Positions 1 to 11,566 of a DNA stretch of 64,000 nucleotides are shown in pieces. Position 1 is the stretch's first letter, and each line of letters begins with the position of its first letter. The stretch covers positions 148,664 to 212,663 of the forward strand of contig NZ_SRII01000011.1 of NCBI RefSeq assembly GCF_004684095.1. The letters are read 5' to 3'. A program made the position numbers and the translations under genes. A model generated the notes under the pieces. It was not told the DNA's origin. It saw only the letters and a list, made by a program, of their open reading frames with translations, and made no database searches. The stretch comes from Hymenobacter sp. UV11 (lineage in GTDB: Bacteria; Bacteroidota; Bacteroidia; Cytophagales; Hymenobacteraceae).

Positions 1-20
1 TTTGTCGTTGCCTCGTACCA

Positions 21-533
21 ATGTTCCGACTCAAAACCCATTCCCGACGCGTGATGGCGGCCTCCTTGCTGGTGGTCTTTCTCAACGTGTTCTTTGGGCA
101 GGTCGTCTGCGCGCTGGCCATGCCAGCGACGCCAGCCGTCGGACATCAGCACGAGCACCCGGCCGGTACGCCGGCGCACGAGCACAAGGCCCCGCACGAC
201 CACGGGACACCTCATTCCCACGGGAAAAACCTCGGTGCTCTTGCTGAGCACCAGCACCATGATAGCAAAACCCCGGGTTCGCACCAACACGGTTCCAAAG
301 GGGCCTGCTGCCAGGACGATGCCGCCGCCGTGTGGGCTTCGCTGGCCCACCCGCCAAAAGCCGGCATCGAAAAAATGACGTTTATGCCGGTGGCTTTGCC
401 CCCGGCCCCGCTGGCCCTGGTGGTCCGCTTTCAACAATGGGACCGTACGCGGCCCGTGCTGCTGGTGGCTCGCCGGCAGCTAAAACCAAAAATACCCGAC
501 ATCCGCATCTTCATTCAGTCACTGACTGTCTGA
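21..533 (+). CDS. His-rich exported protein, HYC_CC_PP-like
   Basis: I see a 170-residue protein with a hydrophobic export segment at about residues 12-33. A stretch of HxH repeats follows (residues 42-92), then a CC pair at 96-97, and the tail reads PDIRIFIQSLTV. The CC pair and the PDIR-IQS tail resemble small Bacteroidota proteins encoded beside copper genes (HYC_CC_PP type). The His-rich part suggests periplasmic metal binding, which is inference. The reading frame is open to the window edge, so the true start could lie upstream, but the ATG at 21 directly before the export segment is a good start. A hairpin terminator follows the stop. It is the first gene of a plus-strand metal cluster. 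Confidence 0.7.
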   Translation: MFRLKTHSRRVMAASLLVVFLNVFFGQVVCALAMPATPAVGHQHEHPAGTPAHEHKAPHDHGTPHSHGKNLGALAEHQHHDSKTPGSHQHGSKGACCQDDAAAVWASLAHPPKAGIEKMTFMPVALPPAPLALVVRFQQWDRTRPVLLVARRQLKPKIPDIRIFIQSLTV

Positions 534-548
534 TTGCTCCGACGCGCT

Positions 549-594
549 AAGGCTCGCGCCGGCACAGCTATGCTGTGTCCGGGGCGAGCCTTTT
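549..594 (+). terminator. Rho-independent terminator after the His-rich gene
   Basis: AAGGCTCG and CGAGCCTT form the outer stem, with CCGG pairs inside, and TTTT follows. It lies 15 bp after the stop of the preceding gene. Confidence 0.7.
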
Positions 595-665
595 CGTTTG
601 CCCGTCGCGCCGCCTAAGTCGGCTATTCCTCCCCCTCCATCTTCCGGGTTTACCCCTGCTCCGCA

Positions 666-797
666 GTGAAAGATTGTTGCGAACCGGCCGCCGGCCCGCC
701 ACCCCGTGGACCGTTGCGCCGCCTACTCACGGGCCTGCTCTACGCCGTACTGGCCGTCGCCCTAAGCTTCGTGCTCTGGCAACAAATCCAGGCCTGA
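666..797 (+). CDS. Small single-pass membrane protein with Cys pair (43 aa)
   Basis: A short ORF begins with GTG at 666 and ends with TGA at 795-797. It starts VKDCCEPAAG, followed by a basic PLRRLL segment and one hydrophobic helix (about residues 21-40) ending in QQIQA. The KDCC start followed by one membrane helix recalls tiny proteins in Bacteroidota copper loci, but I cannot name a family. The next gene follows 56 bp later. The Cys pair could bind a soft metal on the cytoplasmic side (inference). A similar architecture recurs at 48024-48152. GTG start and short length limit confidence. Confidence 0.5.
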   Translation: MKDCCEPAAGPPPRGPLRRLLTGLLYAVLAVALSFVLWQQIQA

Positions 798-853
798 GCC
801 GCCGCCGGGGTCGCCGATGCTGGCGGCCCATTTTCTCACCCTTACCCCATTTT

Positions 854-1810
854 ATGTTTCGCTTACCTGTTTCCCTGCTGGCTATCGCCAGCTTATTAAC
901 CATGGCTAGCTGCTCGTCCGACTCCACGTCGAGCAGCGCCACCAATACCGTGACCACGCCCACCGATGGGCCTGCGGCCGGCACGGCGGACCACGCCAGT
1001 GGCCATACCTACGCCTGCCCCATGCACCCCGAGGTCACGAGTACCAAGGAAGGAGAAAAGTGCCCTAAGTGCGGCATGACGCTGGTGCACAACGACCACG
1101 TGGCCAACGGCAAGTTTTACGCCATGAAGTTTGAGCCCACGCCCATGCAGCTGACCGCCGGCCAGCCCGCGCAGCTGGTCTTTACGCCGCAGGAGGTGGG
1201 CAACGAGGCCGCCCCCGTGCCGCTGGCGGTGGTGCACGAGAAGAAGATTCACCTCATCATCGTGAGCAAGGACCTGGGCCAGTTCTACCACGAGCACCCC
1301 GAATTTACCGCCCAAGGCAATTACAAAGTAAACTACACTTTTCCCAAGGGCGGCGACTACGTGCTGTTTCAGGACTACACGCCCACCGGCTCGGGCCACC
1401 AGCTGGGCCGTCAGCCCATCTCAGTAAAGGGCCCGACCTACTCGCCGGTGAAGTTCAAGAACGACGACATGCAGTGGACGCAGGATGGTTACTCGGCCAC
1501 CCTGGCGTTTGACAAGCCCCTGAACACCGGCCAGCTGCTGGGCATGAAAATCACCATCAACAAGGATGGGAAGCCCGTGACCGACCTCGACAACTACCTC
1601 GGCGCCCTGGGCCACGTGGTGGTCATCAGCGAGGACACTGAGCGCTACCTGCACGTGCACCCCAACGAGCAGGCCGACAAGGGCCCGGCCATCGGCTTCA
1701 ACACCAACTTCGAGAAGCCCGGCCTGTACCGCGTCTTCCTGCAGTTCAACCACGACGGGCAGATTCACACCGGCGACTTCACCATCAACGTGGCGGGCCC
1801 TGCCGCCTAG
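854..1810 (+). CDS. HMBD lipoprotein with C-terminal beta domains
   Basis: The 318-residue protein starts at ATG 854. The same frame is open upstream to 575, but that stretch contains the preceding terminator and has no export signal. The lipobox is MASC (Cys 20). Near residues 52-78 is a heavy-metal-binding domain, CPMHPEV with CPKCGMTLV, as found in CusB/CopA-associated proteins. The rest, with HEHPEF and HVHP motifs, looks like repeated beta-sandwich domains. I infer a periplasm-facing metal-binding lipoprotein, with Cys, Met and His side chains as ligands. It leads a run of exported metal-binding genes before the efflux operon. The family of the C-terminal part is not recognised. Confidence 0.8.
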   Translation: MFRLPVSLLAIASLLTMASCSSDSTSSSATNTVTTPTDGPAAGTADHASGHTYACPMHPEVTSTKEGEKCPKCGMTLVHNDHVANGKFYAMKFEPTPMQLTAGQPAQLVFTPQEVGNEAAPVPLAVVHEKKIHLIIVSKDLGQFYHEHPEFTAQGNYKVNYTFPKGGDYVLFQDYTPTGSGHQLGRQPISVKGPTYSPVKFKNDDMQWTQDGYSATLAFDKPLNTGQLLGMKITINKDGKPVTDLDNYLGALGHVVVISEDTERYLHVHPNEQADKGPAIGFNTNFEKPGLYRVFLQFNHDGQIHTGDFTINVAGPAA

Positions 1811-1831
1811 TTTTTAAAGGTCTTTGCGATA

Positions 1832-2521
1832 ATGAACACGCTTGTCCTGCTGCTTGCCGCTGGCGGCACCCTGCTTCTACCAGGCTGCGGGGCAGACACG
1901 CCCCCCGCGCAACGGGTACCGGCCCGTCGCCTGGCCGCCCTGCCGCCCCCCGCCGCCCCCAATCTGGCCGCGCACGAGAGCGACTCGGCCTCGCTGGAAG
2001 ACGTGCAGCGGCAAGTGCTTAGCCAGCTCAACCGGGACCCGCTGGTGGGCAACGTGGGCCATGACTTTGCTCACCTAGTCGCGATTTACGAGCGCAGCAT
2101 CCAGGCTGGCGCCGAGCGGGAGTTGCGCACTGGCCAGCATCCGGGCCTGCTCCAGCTGGCTGCCGCCGTGCGTGGCCGGGCGCTGGCACTGGGTGCCGCC
2201 GCCGAGCGCTTGGCGCAGGACCTGCACGGCCGGGCCCGCAACTATGCGCCTGATGACTTCAGCGACCCGTTCACGCGCGGCGTGCGCGAATCGCTGAAGG
2301 TGTCGATGCGGGCGCACGCGGCGGCGGCACTGCCCGACCACGACTTTGCGGCCCTGCTGGCGGGCCAGCGGCAAAGCGTCGCCGCCATCGCCCGTGCGGC
2401 CCTAGCTACGGGCCGGCTGCCCGCAGCGGGCCAGGCGCTGGCCCGGCAGGTGCTCGCCCCGCGCCCCGCCGAGACCCAGCTGCTGCAAAGCGTGCTCAGA
2501 AAGCGTCATCCTGCTCAATAA
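1832..2521 (+). CDS. Divergent DUF305-like lipoprotein
   Basis: The protein has 229 residues and a lipobox LLLPGC (Cys 19). The stretch NVGHDFAHLVAIYERSI matches the DUF305 opening NTDHDFSHMMIAHHQGAI of its neighbour, but the His-His pair of that family is replaced by Tyr-Glu. A further DHDFAALLAGQRQSV lies where the second repeat would be. It thus looks like a two-repeat DUF305 paralogue that has lost its probable metal ligands. It begins 21 bp after the preceding gene, and the normal DUF305 gene follows. A structural or partner role is possible, but the function is unknown. Confidence 0.7.
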   Translation: MNTLVLLLAAGGTLLLPGCGADTPPAQRVPARRLAALPPPAAPNLAAHESDSASLEDVQRQVLSQLNRDPLVGNVGHDFAHLVAIYERSIQAGAERELRTGQHPGLLQLAAAVRGRALALGAAAERLAQDLHGRARNYAPDDFSDPFTRGVRESLKVSMRAHAAAALPDHDFAALLAGQRQSVAAIARAALATGRLPAAGQALARQVLAPRPAETQLLQSVLRKRHPAQ

Positions 2522-2588
2522 CCTGCTCATTTCAAGATTTTCCCAGCCTTTCCCAACCCATTTTTTCACTTCACCCAATCCCAGTTCC

Positions 2589-3311
2589 ATGAAAAGCACC
2601 CTGTTTCTTTCGGCTACCCTGACGGCCGCGTTGCTCAGCGCCTGCGGCGACAACAAAACGGCCACGGAGTCCACGACGGCTACCACCGAATCTTCGTCCC
2701 CGGCCGCGACCGATTCGGCAAAAATGAGTGGCCAGATGGACGGCATGAGCAGCTCTGAGGCAACAAGCTCGGCCGCGACGGGCTCGCTGACCGGCGCCAT
2801 GGCCAAGATGATGCAGCAAATGAATGCCGGCAAGCCCATTGGCAACACCGACCACGACTTCTCCCACATGATGATTGCCCACCACCAAGGCGCCATTGAC
2901 ATGTCGGAAGTGGAACTGCGCGACGGCAAAGACGCCACGCTCAAAGCCATGGCGCAGAAAACCATCGACGACCAGAAAAAAGAGCAGAAAGATTTTGACA
3001 AGGCCGCCGACCGCCTCGACGGCGCCGCCAAGAACTACACGCCCAAAGACTCCAACGACAAGTTCCAGGCCGGCATGGACGAAGGCATGAAGGTGCAGAT
3101 GCAGCCCATGACGCCTTCCGGCAACACGGACATGGATTACGCCATGATGATGGTGACCCACCACAAGGCGGCCGTGGCCATGAGCAAGACCGAAGTCGCT
3201 AGCGGCCAGGACCCCGAGGTCAAGAAAATGGCCCAGATGGGCATCGACAAGCAGACCAAGGAAATCCAGCAGTTCAATGACTGGATGGCCAAGAACGGCA
3301 TGAAGATGTAA
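2589..3311 (+). CDS. Two-domain DUF305 lipoprotein
   Basis: This is a 240-residue lipoprotein (lipobox LLSAC, Cys 19) with a Ser/Thr/Ala-rich linker to about residue 75. Two DUF305 domains follow: one opens NTDHDFSHMMIAHHQGAI (about 85-150), the other opens NTDMDYAMMMVTHHKAAV (about 175-240). DUF305 proteins are four-helix, ferritin-like proteins common in copper and silver loci; the HH pairs and many Met residues fit metal binding in the periplasm. The gene sits between its degenerate paralogue and an HMBD gene on the same strand. Confidence 0.9.
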   Translation: MKSTLFLSATLTAALLSACGDNKTATESTTATTESSSPAATDSAKMSGQMDGMSSSEATSSAATGSLTGAMAKMMQQMNAGKPIGNTDHDFSHMMIAHHQGAIDMSEVELRDGKDATLKAMAQKTIDDQKKEQKDFDKAADRLDGAAKNYTPKDSNDKFQAGMDEGMKVQMQPMTPSGNTDMDYAMMMVTHHKAAVAMSKTEVASGQDPEVKKMAQMGIDKQTKEIQQFNDWMAKNGMKM

Positions 3312-3377
3312 CCCGGCCCGCCTTTCTCTTGTCCATTTTTCTTATTCCCACAACTCGTATTTCCACAACTCCAGTTC

Positions 3378-3929
3378 ATGAACATTCTTCGCATTTCCCT
3401 GGCTGCGGCCACGCTTTTGGCCCTGTCGCCGTTGGCTTCCTACGCCCAGCACACCCACGCCGCTGGCGAGCAGCACGCCGAAATGGCGCCCGGTGAAACC
3501 CACGCCCACGTTGCCCCCCACGGGGGCGTGGTTCGCTCGGCCAGTCCCTACCATATGGAGCTGGTGCAGCATCCTACTGAGCTGCACATCTACCTGCTCG
3601 GGGCCAAAATGAGCGCCGTGCCCAATACGGGCACCACGGGCACCGTCATGGTGCAGACCACCGATAACAAGACCTCGACGGTAGCGCTGGCACCCGCCGG
3701 CGACGACCACTTCCTCGCCAAGCTGCCCGCCGGGGCCAAGGTGCGCACGGCCATCGTCACGCTCAACGCCGACGGAAAAACCATCAATATCCGCTTCGAC
3801 AAGCTCGACGAAGCGGCAGCGGGCAAGGCCGTGGGCGCGGCCTACACCTGCCCCATGCACCCGGAAGTGGCCAGCGATAAGCCCGGCAAGTGCCCCAAGT
3901 GCGGCATGGCCCTGGTGAAAAAGTCCTGA
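3378..3929 (+). CDS. Exported protein with C-terminal HMBD
   Basis: The product has 183 residues. A signal peptide ends near SYAQ (residue 23), and a His-rich stretch precedes a beta domain that starts HGGVVRSASPYHMEL. The C-terminus is a complete heavy-metal-binding domain, CPMHPEV with CPKCGMALVKKS. The gene at 39791-40327 has the same architecture and the same HGGVV entry motif. A soluble periplasmic metal carrier is likely (inference from architecture). It is the last gene before the TolC gene, separated by 114 bp with a weak GC hairpin at 3936-3972. Confidence 0.85.
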   Translation: MNILRISLAAATLLALSPLASYAQHTHAAGEQHAEMAPGETHAHVAPHGGVVRSASPYHMELVQHPTELHIYLLGAKMSAVPNTGTTGTVMVQTTDNKTSTVALAPAGDDHFLAKLPAGAKVRTAIVTLNADGKTINIRFDKLDEAAAGKAVGAAYTCPMHPEVASDKPGKCPKCGMALVKKS

Positions 3930-4043
3930 TGACCCGCCCGGCCCATCCCGGGCGCTACCAGGACGGGCCGGGCACTTCCGGTCGCGGGTGAACGCAGCGG
4001 CGAGGGTTTACGCTCCGCTGCACTACGAATCAATTTACTTGCA

Positions 4044-5288
4044 ATGTATACTAACCGAATAAACCCCCGCCTGCTAAGCTGGCTGCTGCTCCTGCTGCTG
4101 GGCGCTGCCGGCGGGCCGGCCTGGGCCCAGCGCGTGGTGGTGCGCCTGGACAGTGCCGAGCAGCAGGCCCTGCGCCTGCACCCGCGCCTGCGCCAGTCGG
4201 CCCAGGAAATTGAGGAGCAGCGGGCCCTGCGGCGCGGCAGCTTTTCGCTGCGCAACCCCGACTTTCTCTTCTCCGCGCCCACCGGCGAACGGTGGGCGCC
4301 GGGCGTGGTGCAAACCATTGACTTTCCCTCCGTGTACCGGCGACAGGCCCAGGCGGCCGAAGCCGGTATCTCCCTGGCCGAACGGGGCCGCGATGTAAAC
4401 CGGGCCACCGTGCGGCGCGAGGTGCGCGCGGCCTACCTGAATCTACAATTCGCCGAAGCCCAAATCCGGCAGCTCACTTACCAGGACAGCCTGTTCCAGG
4501 CCCTGCAAACGGCGACCGAGCGCCTGTTCAAGGCCGGTGAAGTAACCGCACTGCAACAGGTAAGCACCGAGGCCGAGGCCCGGCAGGTGCGCAACCAATT
4601 GGAGCAGGCCGCCGTGGACCTGCAGTCGGCCAAACGGCGGCTGGGCTTGCTGCTGGGCCAGCCCACGGCGGACTTGAGTGCGGGTACCGACCTGCGCCAG
4701 ACCGGGCCGGACCTGGCCCGCACCGGTGGTGCCCTGCTGGCTGGCCTGCCCGTGGAGGACAGCGCCGCCGTGGCCCTGAGCCCGACGCTGGCCTACTCTG
4801 CCCAAAACGTAGAACTAAGCCAATCCGGCATCAGCCTGGTTCGGGCGCGGCGCACGCCGGCCCTCACCGTAGGCTACCAGAATCAAGGGTTTGCCGAATC
4901 TCCCTATAAGTACCGGCTGCAGTTTGGCGTATCCGTGCCACTGTATTTCTGGACGTACCGCTCGCAGCTGCAGGCGGCCACGGCACGCTCGGGAGCTGCG
5001 CGCGCCCAGGTGCAAGTGCAGCGGCTGGAGCTGGGCACCCAGTACCAGCAGCGACTGTCCGACACGCGCAAGTTCTCGGCCTCCTTGGCCTACTACGAAC
5101 AAACCGGTCTGCCCCAGTCCACGGCCATCATCAGCCAGTCGCAGCGCCTGTTTCGGGCCGGCGAAATCAGCTACCTCGTGCTCATCCAGAGCCTGAACCA
5201 GGCTTTTACTATTCAGAATGCCTACCTGACCACCATCCGGGACTACAGTCAGGCCCTTATCGAACTTAACTACCTCCGCGGACAATGA
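4044..5288 (+). CDS. TolC-family outer membrane channel of metal RND pump
   Basis: The 414-residue protein has a signal peptide (cleavage near AWAQ) and two long helical repeats, each carrying the outer membrane efflux protein pattern, with residues such as LNLQFAEAQI and FKAGEVTALQQ in the first and FRAGEISYLVLIQSLNQA in the second. It belongs to the CusC/CzcC group of TolC proteins and would form the trimeric channel through the outer membrane. Its stop overlaps the next start (ATGA at 5285-5288), which indicates translational coupling to the following genes. The permease and adaptor of the same pump are encoded downstream. Confidence 0.9.
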   Translation: MYTNRINPRLLSWLLLLLLGAAGGPAWAQRVVVRLDSAEQQALRLHPRLRQSAQEIEEQRALRRGSFSLRNPDFLFSAPTGERWAPGVVQTIDFPSVYRRQAQAAEAGISLAERGRDVNRATVRREVRAAYLNLQFAEAQIRQLTYQDSLFQALQTATERLFKAGEVTALQQVSTEAEARQVRNQLEQAAVDLQSAKRRLGLLLGQPTADLSAGTDLRQTGPDLARTGGALLAGLPVEDSAAVALSPTLAYSAQNVELSQSGISLVRARRTPALTVGYQNQGFAESPYKYRLQFGVSVPLYFWTYRSQLQAATARSGAARAQVQVQRLELGTQYQQRLSDTRKFSASLAYYEQTGLPQSTAIISQSQRLFRAGEISYLVLIQSLNQAFTIQNAYLTTIRDYSQALIELNYLRGQ

Positions 5289-5908
5289 GAAAGAACCTGT
5301 TCCTGCTATTGCTGCTCACCTGGCTGGCCGCGGTGCCCGCCTGGGCCCACGGTGGCGAAGACCACGGCGACGCCAAAGCCGCAACCCCGGCCGGCGCCAC
5401 CTATTTCTCGGCCGCCGCGGCTTCCGAGCAATTCGAGGTGCTGCTGCGCTACTTCCCCCTCAAGCCAGGCGGCGACGCCGACCTGCGCGTGTTCCTGTCC
5501 GACTTCGCCACCAACGCGCCCATCAAGGGCGCCAAGTTCATCTTCACCTCGCCCGAGGACCCGAAGCTGAAGTTTACCACCACGGAAAAGGGGCCCGGCG
5601 AATACCTGGTGGAAACCACCTTCCCCGCCAAAAAAGCCTACAGCATGACCGTGCAGATAGCCGTTGGCGACCGGGCCGACCTGCTGCTGCTCGAAGGCAT
5701 TGCCGTGGGCAAGGAGCTACCCGTGGCCGCCGCGCCGGCTGCCGCAGGCCCCGGTCTTTTTTCCTCTTGGAAGACCATTCTCGCGCTGGTCGGCGCCTTC
5801 GTGCTCGGTATTGCCCTGACGGCCGTGTTCCTGCGCCGGCGTCGCCCCGAGGTGCTCTTGACGTCGGAGCAAGTACTGTCGGCCAGCCGCCGCTCCCCGT
5901 TTCCTTAA
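5285..5908 (+). CDS. Membrane-anchored periplasmic protein of the RND operon
   Basis: The product has 207 residues. A signal peptide ends with AWA, followed at once by HGGEDHGD, the same motif that starts the mature adaptor encoded next. A beta domain (about 38-140) resembles YtkA- or FixH-like sandwiches. One C-terminal membrane helix (about 155-178) is followed by an RRRR stop-transfer. I infer a periplasmic accessory domain anchored in the inner membrane, possibly a metallochaperone for the adaptor. No catalytic motif is visible. Confidence 0.7.
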   Translation: MRKNLFLLLLLTWLAAVPAWAHGGEDHGDAKAATPAGATYFSAAAASEQFEVLLRYFPLKPGGDADLRVFLSDFATNAPIKGAKFIFTSPEDPKLKFTTTEKGPGEYLVETTFPAKKAYSMTVQIAVGDRADLLLLEGIAVGKELPVAAAPAAAGPGLFSSWKTILALVGAFVLGIALTAVFLRRRRPEVLLTSEQVLSASRRSPFP

Positions 5909-5919
5909 GTCCTAACCAG

Positions 5920-7050
5920 ATGAAAACTTCCCATAAGCTTATCGTTGGCACGGCCACGGCCAGCCTCGTGCTGGCGACGTTGCTGCCTGCTCCTCGTCCC
6001 GCCGCCGCGCATGGCGGCGAAGACCACGGCGACACCAAACCCGCCACGGCCACTACCGGCGCCACCGATGAAGTGAGCCTGCCCAAGGAAAGCCAGTTTT
6101 TGTTCGGCATCCGCACCGAACTCACCCGCCTCGACTCGCTCAACACCCGGCGCACGCTGCTGGGCATCGTTTCCGCGGCCCCGGGCGGCCAAGGCGAACT
6201 CGTGGCTCCGCAGCCGGGCCGCCTGGTTAGCCTGAAGGTGCGCGTGGGCCAATCGGTCCGTGCCGGGCAGGTGCTGGCCGTGCTCGACCAGACGCTGGAC
6301 GCGCCCGCCCAAATTGGGCTGAGCACCGGCACGGCCAACGCCCAGGCCGAATTGCGCGCCGCCGAGCAGGACTACCAGCGCCTGCAAAGCATCGCCGACA
6401 TCGCCGCCCGCAAGGACGTGGTGGCCGCCGAGCTGCGCCTGCGGCAGGCCCGCCAGAACGCCGGCATCCTCAACGGACAGGCCCGCCAGCGGCGGGTCTC
6501 GCTCACGGCACCCATCAGCGGCACGGTGGACGTGTTTACGCTCGCCGTGGGTCAGCAAGTCACGGCCGGCCAGCCGCTGCTCACCGTCATCAACCCCGGC
6601 AAGCTCTCGGTCACGGCCCAGGTTTTTGCCGCCGACCTCGACCAGGTAACCAGCAGCAGCCGCTTTCTGGTGGAAGGGTTGCAGGGCGAAACCCGCGCCC
6701 CGGCGCGGCTGGTGTCCTTCAGCAACGTGGTCAACCCGGTAAACCAGGCCCGGCAGCTGGTGCTCGACGTCTCGGGCACCTCGGGCCTGCGGCCAGGCCA
6801 AAGCGTGAACGTGCGGGTGCAGGACCGCGCCGGCAAGCCCCAGCTGGCCGTGCCGACCACTGCCGTGACCGACGTGGCCGGCAAGCCCGCCGTGTTCGTG
6901 CACACCAGCCCCGAAGTCTTCAAGCTGCGCTTCGTGCAGCCCGGCCCGGCCGACGACCAGCGCACCGTCATCCTCGGCGGCTTGGCGGCCGGCGAGCGCA
7001 TCGTGACGCAGAACACCTACCAGCTCAAGTCGGTGTACCTCAACCAATAA
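5920..7050 (+). CDS. RND periplasmic adaptor subunit (CzcB/CusB type)
   Basis: The start at 5920 is preferred because MKTSHKLIVG begins a signal peptide; the frame is open upstream only because of overlap with the preceding gene. The mature 376-residue protein starts with HGGEDHGD. A lipoyl-like half (APQPGRLVSLKVRVGQSV), a helical hairpin (about 125-180), a barrel domain and a membrane-proximal domain follow, as in membrane fusion proteins. There is no HMBD, unlike the two adaptors at 30058-32821. It links the channel at 4044 with the permease at 8324; the metal is not certain. Confidence 0.88.
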   Translation: MKTSHKLIVGTATASLVLATLLPAPRPAAAHGGEDHGDTKPATATTGATDEVSLPKESQFLFGIRTELTRLDSLNTRRTLLGIVSAAPGGQGELVAPQPGRLVSLKVRVGQSVRAGQVLAVLDQTLDAPAQIGLSTGTANAQAELRAAEQDYQRLQSIADIAARKDVVAAELRLRQARQNAGILNGQARQRRVSLTAPISGTVDVFTLAVGQQVTAGQPLLTVINPGKLSVTAQVFAADLDQVTSSSRFLVEGLQGETRAPARLVSFSNVVNPVNQARQLVLDVSGTSGLRPGQSVNVRVQDRAGKPQLAVPTTAVTDVAGKPAVFVHTSPEVFKLRFVQPGPADDQRTVILGGLAAGERIVTQNTYQLKSVYLNQ

Positions 7051-7078
7051 CCTTACGACGGGCGTACCCGGCTGCCTC

Positions 7079-7567
7079 ATGAAATTTTCCCTGAAACACT
7101 CCTTGCTGCTGGTGCCCTGTACGCCGGGTGCCTTAGCCGCGTCGGCCCAAACTGCTTCCGCGCCGGCCAAACCGGCTGCCGCCGATGAAATCGCGGTGCG
7201 CCAGGTGCTGGGCCACTACCAGCAGGCCGTGGAAAAGCTCGACACCACCGGTACCGACCGGCTATTCGCGCCCAACTCCGTGGTGCTCGAAACCGGCAGC
7301 AAGGAAGGCACCTACCGCCACTACGCCGCGCACCACCTGGCCCCCGAGCTCAAGGAGTTCAGCTCCTTCAAGTACGGCGACTACGAAGTGGAAGTAACCG
7401 TGGACGGCCCCTACGCCTTCGCCCTGGAAACCTACACTTACACCATCGGCCTCAAAAAGGACCCTAAGACGCCTATCAAGCGGCGCGGCGTCGCCACTTC
7501 GGTGCTGCGCAAGACGCCGGCCGGCACCTGGCAGATTATCAGCAGCCACAACTCGGCCCGCAAATAA
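7079..7567 (+). CDS. SnoaL-like/DUF4440 exported protein
   Basis: The protein has 162 residues. An N-terminal hydrophobic segment ends in AASAQT, and one NTF2-like domain follows: helix EIAVRQVLGHYQQAVEKLD, then RLFAPNSVVLETGS and a C-terminal TWQIISSHNS strand. These are the marks of SnoaL-like/DUF4440 proteins, a fold used as enzyme or as binding module. It lies in the middle of the efflux operon, so it is presumably exported with the pump. Its role there is unknown; there is no metal-binding cluster in the sequence. Confidence 0.8.
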   Translation: MKFSLKHSLLLVPCTPGALAASAQTASAPAKPAAADEIAVRQVLGHYQQAVEKLDTTGTDRLFAPNSVVLETGSKEGTYRHYAAHHLAPELKEFSSFKYGDYEVEVTVDGPYAFALETYTYTIGLKKDPKTPIKRRGVATSVLRKTPAGTWQIISSHNSARK

Positions 7568-7579
7568 CTCCGGCTGCGC

Positions 7580-8320
7580 ATGCACACTCCCTTATTTCGT
7601 CGCCTTCCTGGGTTTCTCCCCGCGCTGCAACGCGGCGGAACCGGCCTGGGGCTCCTGCTGCTTGGGCTGGGCCAGCCACTGGCCGCCCAGCAGCAGCGAG
7701 CCGGCGTGCGCCTTCCTGCCCTTCGACCGGGTAGTACCCGGAACGCCGTGGTCCTGGACACGCTCACGGCCCGGCCTAGCCTCTACGCGGTAGGGGTGGC
7801 CGAAGGGGGGGGCGAAATTTTGGTGGCCGGTGGGGATGCGCTGACCACCCGCCACCGGCCCGACGGCGCCACGGAGACGACCGTGGGCTTCCAGGGCCGG
7901 GCGGTGTGGCTGCTGCAACGGCGCGTGGCCCGCTGGCGGGAACCCGTAATGGTGCCAGCCACGGTAACCAGTCCGGCGCAGCTGGCGCGCTTCGTCCAGC
8001 AAGCCGCGGCACAGGCCGGGCACAGTCAAAGGAATTGGCTGCCCTTTCGGCTGCAGGGCGAGCCCACGGTAACGTGGTGGACCGTGGCGGCCTTTCCCAC
8101 CGGGCAGCCCACCGATGCCCCGAGCGCCGGCCTGGGGGCTCATGGCCGCTTCGCGCAGCAGTCCCTGGACCTGGTGGGATTCCTGCTGCCCACCAAGCGG
8201 CGGCGGCCGCCCGGCCTGCACCTGCACGCGCGCCCCAGCCGGCAGCCCTTCGTCGCGCACGTCGACAGCCTGCGGCCCGGCTCCGGGCTGCGCCTTCTCT
8301 TACCCGCACTTCCCCAATAA
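7580..8320 (+). CDS. Acetolactate-decarboxylase-like exported protein (degenerate)
   Basis: The product has 246 residues with an N-terminal export signal ending near LAAQQQ. The blocks SLYAVGVAEGGGEILVAGG, LPFRLQG, SLDLVGFLLP and GLHLHARPSRQPFVAHVDSL fall in the order seen in exported alpha-acetolactate decarboxylase-like proteins of Bacteroidota (GLG-GEI, FRL, HLH and H-D blocks). One metal-ligand His of the usual HH pair is absent: the position reads RRRPPG. I therefore call it a relative with doubtful catalysis. It stands 3 bp before the permease gene and so belongs to the efflux operon, an odd setting for a butanediol-pathway enzyme. Confidence 0.55.
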   Translation: MHTPLFRRLPGFLPALQRGGTGLGLLLLGLGQPLAAQQQRAGVRLPALRPGSTRNAVVLDTLTARPSLYAVGVAEGGGEILVAGGDALTTRHRPDGATETTVGFQGRAVWLLQRRVARWREPVMVPATVTSPAQLARFVQQAAAQAGHSQRNWLPFRLQGEPTVTWWTVAAFPTGQPTDAPSAGLGAHGRFAQQSLDLVGFLLPTKRRRPPGLHLHARPSRQPFVAHVDSLRPGSGLRLLLPALPQ

Positions 8321-8323
8321 CCC

Positions 8324-11548
<3,225 letters not shown>

Positions 11549-11566
11549 TTGATTGGTACTCCGACC

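Noticed and set aside
575..853. Start of the HMBD lipoprotein gene at 575
   Set aside because: That extension includes the previous terminator and a basic, non-secretory sequence; the signal peptide starts at 854.
5905..7170. A 421-codon minus-strand frame opposite the adaptor gene
   Set aside because: It is the antisense of a clear RND adaptor and has no motif.
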